From Channallabes apus (taxonomy: Eukaryota > Chordata > Actinopteri > Siluriformes > Clariidae), in assembly GCA_030522415.1 (NCBI GenBank), contig CM060131.1, forward strand, positions 8,947,203-9,011,202: a stretch of 64,000 bases of DNA, in the 5' to 3' direction. Under the pieces are notes generated by a model. That model saw only the letters and a program-made list of their open reading frames with translations, was not told the DNA's origin and made no database searches. Below, piece by piece: positions 58,393 to 64,000 of the stretch. The translations under genes and the position numbers were made by a program. Positions within the stretch are counted from its first letter, which is position 1, and each line of letters begins with the position of its first letter.

Positions 58393-60384
58393 CAGTGGCG
58401 GCTGCTCTAAGACTACAAGGGAAGCTCAGCTTCCTCTACTATGTCAGAAAATAAATGCTTATATATGCACTGTCGTATTTATATTGGTTTTAATAAAAGT
58501 GCGCTAGAACGCGTTCAACTTCATGACTAGCTCGTTCAGAATCTGGTATTTATTGTAGATTGTGTGATTGTGCGACTTTCTTGTCATACATTTCCGTGCA
58601 GCACAGCGCATTAAACCCTCCTGAAGCCCAGCTTCACTGGGGCGCTAAAGCGAAGCACAGATTAGCTTTTTTCACTGCAGAAAAGCTGGACGGTAATTGG
58701 ATAAATGCACCAAAATCGTCACTTCCAGGGAAGCTCAGCTTGGGGTGAATGGAGCAGTGGGCGGGCCAGGACGCTGGGCTGCTGCATGATGATTGGAGGA
58801 GCTGTTTAAACGGCGGAACCCCTTTTTGATTGACAGCATGTATGTAGCGCTACAGACAGCGCATCGCTAGGCCATTTTTTGGGGGACTTTAGCCCCCCTA
58901 ACATTTGTACTCAGCCGACCTAAAAATTCTCCATAAACTTCACACAAATTGCTGGTCCCCCATCATAGTCCCCTTTAAATTTCATATGAAAGTGTCGGCA
59001 GACTTCGGCTCCTCACCGTCTTTCAGCGCGGTCTTCAATTCACCATCACAGGGGGAGGATTAAGTCACGGTGTGTGTTTATCGATAAATTGTTATATCTG
59101 CATCAGTGCAGTCCTTTCTCATAAATACACTTTACAAAATGTCCTGAGGGATTAATCAGTTAAATCTCGCTGTGTTCACCTTCATCACACCAGCTGTTTC
59201 AACCTAACTGTCTATATAAAACATTACACAGTGCGTATGGCATTAACTACCATAGAGTTATGAACATAAATGATTAAAAATAGTGACAGACAGCATTCAG
59301 TGCCTCGTTTAAGTGTATAGCAGTGTGATTTACAGAGATAGAAAAATCCTTTTTTTTGCAATAAATATTGTATTAAATAATGTCCCAAATCGTAAAATAC
59401 ATTTATTAGCCTTAGAGTTGGGTTTTTGTCACTTTGATTTAGAAAAAGTTACTTTTTTTAATGAATAGAAACAAACAAAAAAGAATGATATTAAAAATAT
59501 GTTTTGTTTAATTACATTAAAACAATGATGGTCTATATTAATGAATTTGAATAAATAACCTAGTAGCTATGAAATGTTAAGGAGTTGAAGAGAGAACCTA
59601 CTGTCTTATTTATGTAGTTTAAAACAATAATTTAAACTAGATAACATGATCAAAGTTTTAATATTTATATTTAACTGTAGATGGAAGGTTTTTCAAGTCA
59701 CATGAAAAAAAACAATGTTCTATTCTTCAGGCCTGCTGCTCATTTGGAGACCCACAACCATGTGACTTGAAAAACCTTCCATCTCCAGTTCTGTGTTCAG
59801 TTCTACAGTTCAGTTCTCTGAAAGCGCCGCAGCCACTCAGGCACATTAACACTGTGTCCCCAACATTGACTGAAGTCGTTGCATCAGAAACTATTTTTCA
59901 CATTTTTTATGTCTGCCTGTTTCCAACAAAAAGCAGAAGTATTGTCAAAGAATTAACAGATAAATGTTTGATTTTATTGGCACCCACACAGTTTATTCCA
60001 TTGTCCAGCCTCATAGGTGTGTGTTGTTTATATTGCTAATCAATGTACGTTTAAAGTTATACGCTGTTTTCTGGTTATATTTTTTTGATTGTACCTGTAC
60101 ATAGAAAAAGGTTTATACGGTAAACAGCATGTGTGATCAAGAAGACTCATTTGAGTACTGATTCTGTGTTAAACATCTATGGGGCTGAGCCCCCCTTACC
60201 TGTAAATCCTAGAAACGCCCCTCAATCCGCATGGGACATGGGAATCTTCCGAGATTCGAGTTCAGTCCCATGCGGATTTGCAGGTGATTTTTTTTATGAT
60301 GAAAAATTTTATCATAATAAAAAAAATTTATGATGAAGGCCTAATATGAGCTTCCCCTGTTTCAAAAGCTAGCAGCCGCCACTG
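58393..60384. mobile_element. Non-autonomous hAT-like element, 1992 bp
   Basis: The inverted ends CAGTGGCGGCTGCT and AGCAGCCGCCACTG are flanked by an 8-bp duplication, GTAGGTAC (58385-58392) and GTAGGAAC (60385-60392), as expected for hAT transposition. No transposase domain was recognised. The longest frame (59767-60039) has no known motif. It contains two internal inverted repeats. Confidence 0.88.
59679..59784. repeat. 26-bp perfect hairpin inside the hAT element
   Basis: The arms 59679-59704 and 59759-59784 are exact reverse complements, separated by 54 bases. Pairing continues imperfectly outward. A second 13-bp pair lies at 60224-60236 and 60266-60278. Confidence 0.9.
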
Positions 60385-60456
60385 GTAGGAACGTAGGTCA
60401 TATCCAAATGCCGTAATTTTCCATTTACATCAATTTGAATAATTTGCTGGCTTGAT

Positions 60457-60834
60457 AGGCGGCGCGGTGGTGTAGTGGTTAGCACTGTTGCCTTGCACCG
60501 CCAGGGTCTGGGTTCGATTCCCCGGCCAGGCTCGATTCCCGTCTCTGTGTGCATGGAGTTTGCATGTTCTCCCCGTGCTTGGTGGGTTTCCTCCGGGTAC
60601 TCCGGTTTCCTCCCACAGTCCAAAGATATGCAGGTTAGGTTAATTGACATTCCAAATTGCCCGTAGTGTGTGAATGTGTGTGTATGTGAGTATGTGTGTG
60701 TGCCCTGCGATGGATTGGCACCCTGTCCAGGGTGTACCCCGCCTTGTGCCCTAAGTTTCCTGGGATAGGCTCCAGGCCCCCGTGACCCTGTATATAAGGA
60801 TAAAGCGGTACAGAAAAAGAATGAATGAATGAAT
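60457..60834 (+). mobile_element. SINE family B with 11-bp target duplication
   Basis: GCTGGCTTGAT flanks it at 60446-60456 and 60835-60845. Full length, with box A, box B (GGGTTCGATTCCCC) and a (GAAT)n tail. Confidence 0.92.
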
Positions 60835-61581
60835 GCTGGCTTGATTTCAAATGATAAATTACAACATACTGTATAAGGGGTTAGCACTGTTAACTTTGCG
60901 TGTTGAATACGCATAACAGACCGTGCTATTATGGAAAAATACTCTAACAGGGACTTGTGTGACAGCGTGACATGAAAATCCAAATAATCATAAAAGTGCG
61001 TTATTCAGCTTATACCAGAGTGATTAACTAACGATTAGCTTTTTTATTAAATATTTTACAACACTTTGCACTTTTTAACTATTTTGAGGATCTTGAAACA
61101 TTTATGAGACAAAACAAGTTCTTATTATCTCTTAGGGTGGCTATAATAGATCACACAAAAAAAAAAACTTTACATATAAGTAAGAAAAACTTGAAATAGC
61201 AAACTACTATGTGCTTAAGACTTTACAGTGTTTGGGGAACGTACTAGTCTCCTTCCATTAATGCTAGATAAATATTCATTAACACAAATCTATTAACAAA
61301 AGTTTCCTCCGTGGTTGTTAAGCATGTTAATTACATCTACATTGTCTAAGCCTAATAAACTCTCATTATAGAATGTGATACAAGTAAACCTGTTATTCAA
61401 ATGCAAAATAAAAATTCTGTCTCATACGCAACAATACACATTATGATATGCAGTGAAATGCTTATATAATGCGACTGTCTGTAAAAAAAAAATCACTATA
61501 ATGGAAAAAAATGCATTAGAGAGCTAAACTAAAGATTTTCCAACAAAAAAAATTAAACTGAAATAAAACTAAATATATATA

Positions 61582-62253
61582 CTCAGCAAAAAAAGAAATG
61601 CCCCTTTTTCAGGACTGTGTATTTCAACAGTAATGTTGTAAAAATCCAAATAACTTTACAGATCTTCATTGTAAAGGGTTTAAACAATGTTTTCCATGCA
61701 TGTTCAATTAACCATAATCAATTAATTAACATGCACCTGTGGAATGGCCGTTAAGACCTTAACAGCTTACAGAAAGTAGACATTTAAGGTCACAGTTCTA
61801 AAAACGCAGGACACTAAAGAGACTTGTCTACCGACTGTGAAAAACACCCAAAGAAAGATGCCCAGGGTCCCTGCTCATCTGCGTGTAACAACACCTGCAC
61901 AGGATGGGTACATCCGAATATCACACCTGCGTGACAGGTACAGGATGGCCACAACAACTGCCCGAGTCACACCAGGAACACACAATCCCTCCATCTCACA
62001 GCAAGAACTGACAAATCTGGTCCAGTCCATGAGGAGGAGATGCACTGCAGTACTTCAAGCAGCTGGTGGCCACCAGATACTGACTGGTACTGACTGATTT
62101 TGAGCCTCCCTTCATTCAGGGACACATTGGGAAACATTTTTAGTTTATGTCTTATGGTGTCGACTCTTTTAGTGTTCATACAAATATTTACACATTAAGT
62201 TTACTGAAAGTAAAAACAGATGAAAGTCAGAAGACGTTTCTTTTTTTGCTTAG
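61582..62253 (+). mobile_element. Internally deleted Tc1-like element, copy 2
   Basis: The ends CTCAGCAAAAAAAGAAATG and CTAAGCAAAAAAAGAAACG (from the right) are flanked by TA. It keeps only a short transposase stub (YIRISHLRDRYRMATTTARV, then the C-terminal scrap LVQSMRRRCTAVLQAAGGHQ). It has a further internal deletion relative to the copy at 34501 but lacks that copy's nested insert. Confidence 0.88.
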
Positions 62254-62530
62254 TATATATATATATATATTAGGGCTGCAACTAACAATTATTTTGATAA
62301 TCGATTAGTTGGTCGATTTCTTTTTCGATTAATCGATTAATCGGATAAAAAGTGCCGCTTTAATTTGCTGTTTTGCTTAACTATATAAAACCATAAATCA
62401 GGGTATTATTTATGTATAAAAGTAAACTTTAAAAAATGCAATAGCCACATAGAGTATAATCTTTAATTTTGACATTTAAACCTTAGTTTATGTAAATCAA
62501 CATTCTTTTTTTTAAACCACAGGCGCCAAA

Positions 62531-62569
62531 ATGGCGGATCAGCAGCCAATAGCTCACTCATCGTCTCAG
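62531..62569 (+). CDS. Possible first coding exon with splice donor inside the hAT
   Basis: CAAAATGG opens a frame MADQQPIAHSSSQ that runs into a consensus donor (CAG then GTAAGT at 62570). GGCGCC just upstream resembles an E2F/GC-type promoter motif. It could be exon 1 of the element's lost transposase or of a captured host gene. No matching downstream exon is seen in the window. Confidence 0.35.
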
Positions 62570-62722
62570 GTAAGTGCACAATTCCACCCAAATTTCTAAG
62601 GGTTAGTTATCACTAATTACAGAAAGGATTAATATTAAGAAGATAGTTTAACTATAGTAAGTAAGCACTCAGAATATGGGTGCTTAAACGTGGAATTGTG
62701 CACTTACCTGAGACGATGAGTG
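62555..62722. repeat. 33-bp perfect inverted repeat containing a splice donor
   Basis: The arms 62555-62587 and 62690-62722 are exact complements with a 102-base spacer. The left arm covers the end of the mini-exon and its GTAAGT donor, so an identical donor also exists on the opposite strand. Confidence 0.9.
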
Positions 62723-63394
62723 GTTTAAACCGCTAAAGGGCTCATGCGCATATCGTGGAATCGATTAATCTTCCCTTCGTACCCGCACAGCATTCGTACC
62801 CGTAATTTAACAATTCGTCCGTGAAACAGAGGAGTTGTAACAACGAGATTCGTATCTGTAAGCGGTCAGAGTCGTATATTTCAGAGTTGTATTGTAACAA
62901 ACACACAAAATCTCGTATCTGTACGTTGTCGTGGCCATAGATTACACACAAATCTTTTTTTTACGCACGAATATTTTTGACAGTGATTTTATTCCATAAA
63001 AGCCCGTGTGAACTCTCTCACTGACTCCTTTTTTTTTTTTTAGTCGTGGCCAATTCCTCCCCGTCGCTAGGGGCTCCCACATGTGTAGAAAACCCTCAGC
63101 GCTTCATCCGCACTCACCGGACACTACGACCGGCAGAAAACCGCTCGCTTTTAACGCCCGATAAGAGGTGTTTAATGTAAACTGCTCCTATACCTTGGAG
63201 GACTTGGGGCGCGCGCTTTTTCCTGCAAACGCTTCTGTAACCTCCATTGCGCGAGCGACTGTGTATCTGTGTGTGTATTTGTGCAGCTTGTGGTCGCGCG
63301 CCTCAGTAACGTGAGCAGCCCAACTAATCGATAACGGCATTCGTTGACAACGAATTTCATTATCGATAATTATCGATTAGTTGTTGCAGCCCTA

Positions 63395-63425
<31 letters not shown>

Positions 63426-64000
63426 TATACATATACACACACATCAGTATTTATGGAATGTGCGAAATGTAAACTGTGAAATATAAAAATATAGAAGGGT
63501 AAAATATGACAGACAACAGTATGATGGAAAATTGTGTGCAGCATCAATAATATAATATAATATAATATATAATCAATGGTCATACAGTAACTCAATTTTC
63601 AAATGGAAGGAGTCTCCGATTTCAGTGCTTGGCAATATCTCAGTATTAAACCATATTTTTTTTTCTCATTTATAGAAGTTACTACATACAGTAAGCGATA
63701 ACTGGTCCCTAGACATTCTGCAACATTACCTGTGTCTATAAAAAGAAAAAAAGGTGTAACTCGTCAATAAACTTGACACTTGACTTGACACTGACTCGGT
63801 TTCATGTCAGGCCACACCACACCACACCTCTGTCCACACACACCACAAACTTACCACAAAAGTTTCAGTTTTCTAATACAAAGCAATAACACACGGCTCA
63901 AAATGTTTGTACAGAAATGGAAAATGAAGTGAAATGGACCAGTAATCTGTGTCTCCTGCACTGATTATGTAGTGCTGGCCCTAGAAAAGTGTAGTTCATA
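63395..64000. other. AT-rich end of the window
   Basis: A (TA)n run (63395-63417) is followed by AT-rich sequence with small TATAA repeats near 63550. No exon or promoter of qser1 was recognised. Confidence 0.6.

Larger units (their letters stand above)
62271..63394. mobile_element. Non-autonomous hAT-like element, 1124 bp
   Basis: The inverted ends TAGGGCTGCAACTAA and TTAGTTGTTGCAGCCCTA sit in (AT)n, so ATATATAT may be an 8-bp duplication. Both ends are rich in ATCGATTA repeats. A 3' scrap of SINE family A in reverse is at about 63030-63085. No transposase core remains. Confidence 0.82.

Noticed and set aside
59767..60039. 90-residue frame inside the hAT-like element as a transposase
   Set aside because: It has no catalytic motif, BED finger or dimerisation region and lies partly on the hairpin arm.

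Overview
This window is vertebrate nuclear DNA from a teleost fish. It holds spliced genes with GT/AG introns, CpG depletion, many microsatellites, and a dense load of Tc1/mariner, hAT and tRNA-derived SINE copies typical of bony fish. The species cannot be named from the sequence alone; an otophysan such as a catfish is a guess. Three conserved genes are present, in the neighbourhood known from human 11p13: the 3' half of cstf3 (+, 1165-7980), depdc7 complete (-, 12475-21218) and nearly all of qser1 (-, 39967-55031, first exon beyond the window). I rebuilt every exon from splice sites and reading phase, and all three coding sums are in frame (292 residues of cstf3, 503 of depdc7, about 1699 of qser1).

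Layout: 1-8.5 kb is cstf3 with SINEs and a probable solo LTR in an intron; 8.5-12.1 kb is the gap between the two converging 3' ends, holding only repeats, where human has TCP11L1; 12.1-25.9 kb is depdc7, whose introns hold mariner, SINE and Tc1 copies and whose likely promoter is near 25.7-25.9 kb; 26-39.9 kb is intergenic and the qser1 3' side, with a Tc1 cluster at 32.6-37 kb; 40-55 kb is qser1; 55-64 kb is repeat-rich qser1 5' intron with two hAT elements.

The genes do not form a pathway. CSTF3 (CstF-77) scaffolds mRNA 3'-end cleavage, DEPDC7 is a DEP-domain adaptor, and QSER1 is a nuclear chromatin protein linked to protection of regulatory DNA from methylation. No CRISPR array, functional tRNA, rRNA or new multi-gene system is visible. 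The most unusual structures are in the mobile DNA: a perfect 22-bp palindrome split by an LTR-like insert, a hAT element with a mini-exon and splice donor copied as a 33-bp inverted repeat, a hAT with a 26-bp perfect hairpin, and two near-identical Tc1 copies in inverted orientation around the depdc7 promoter.
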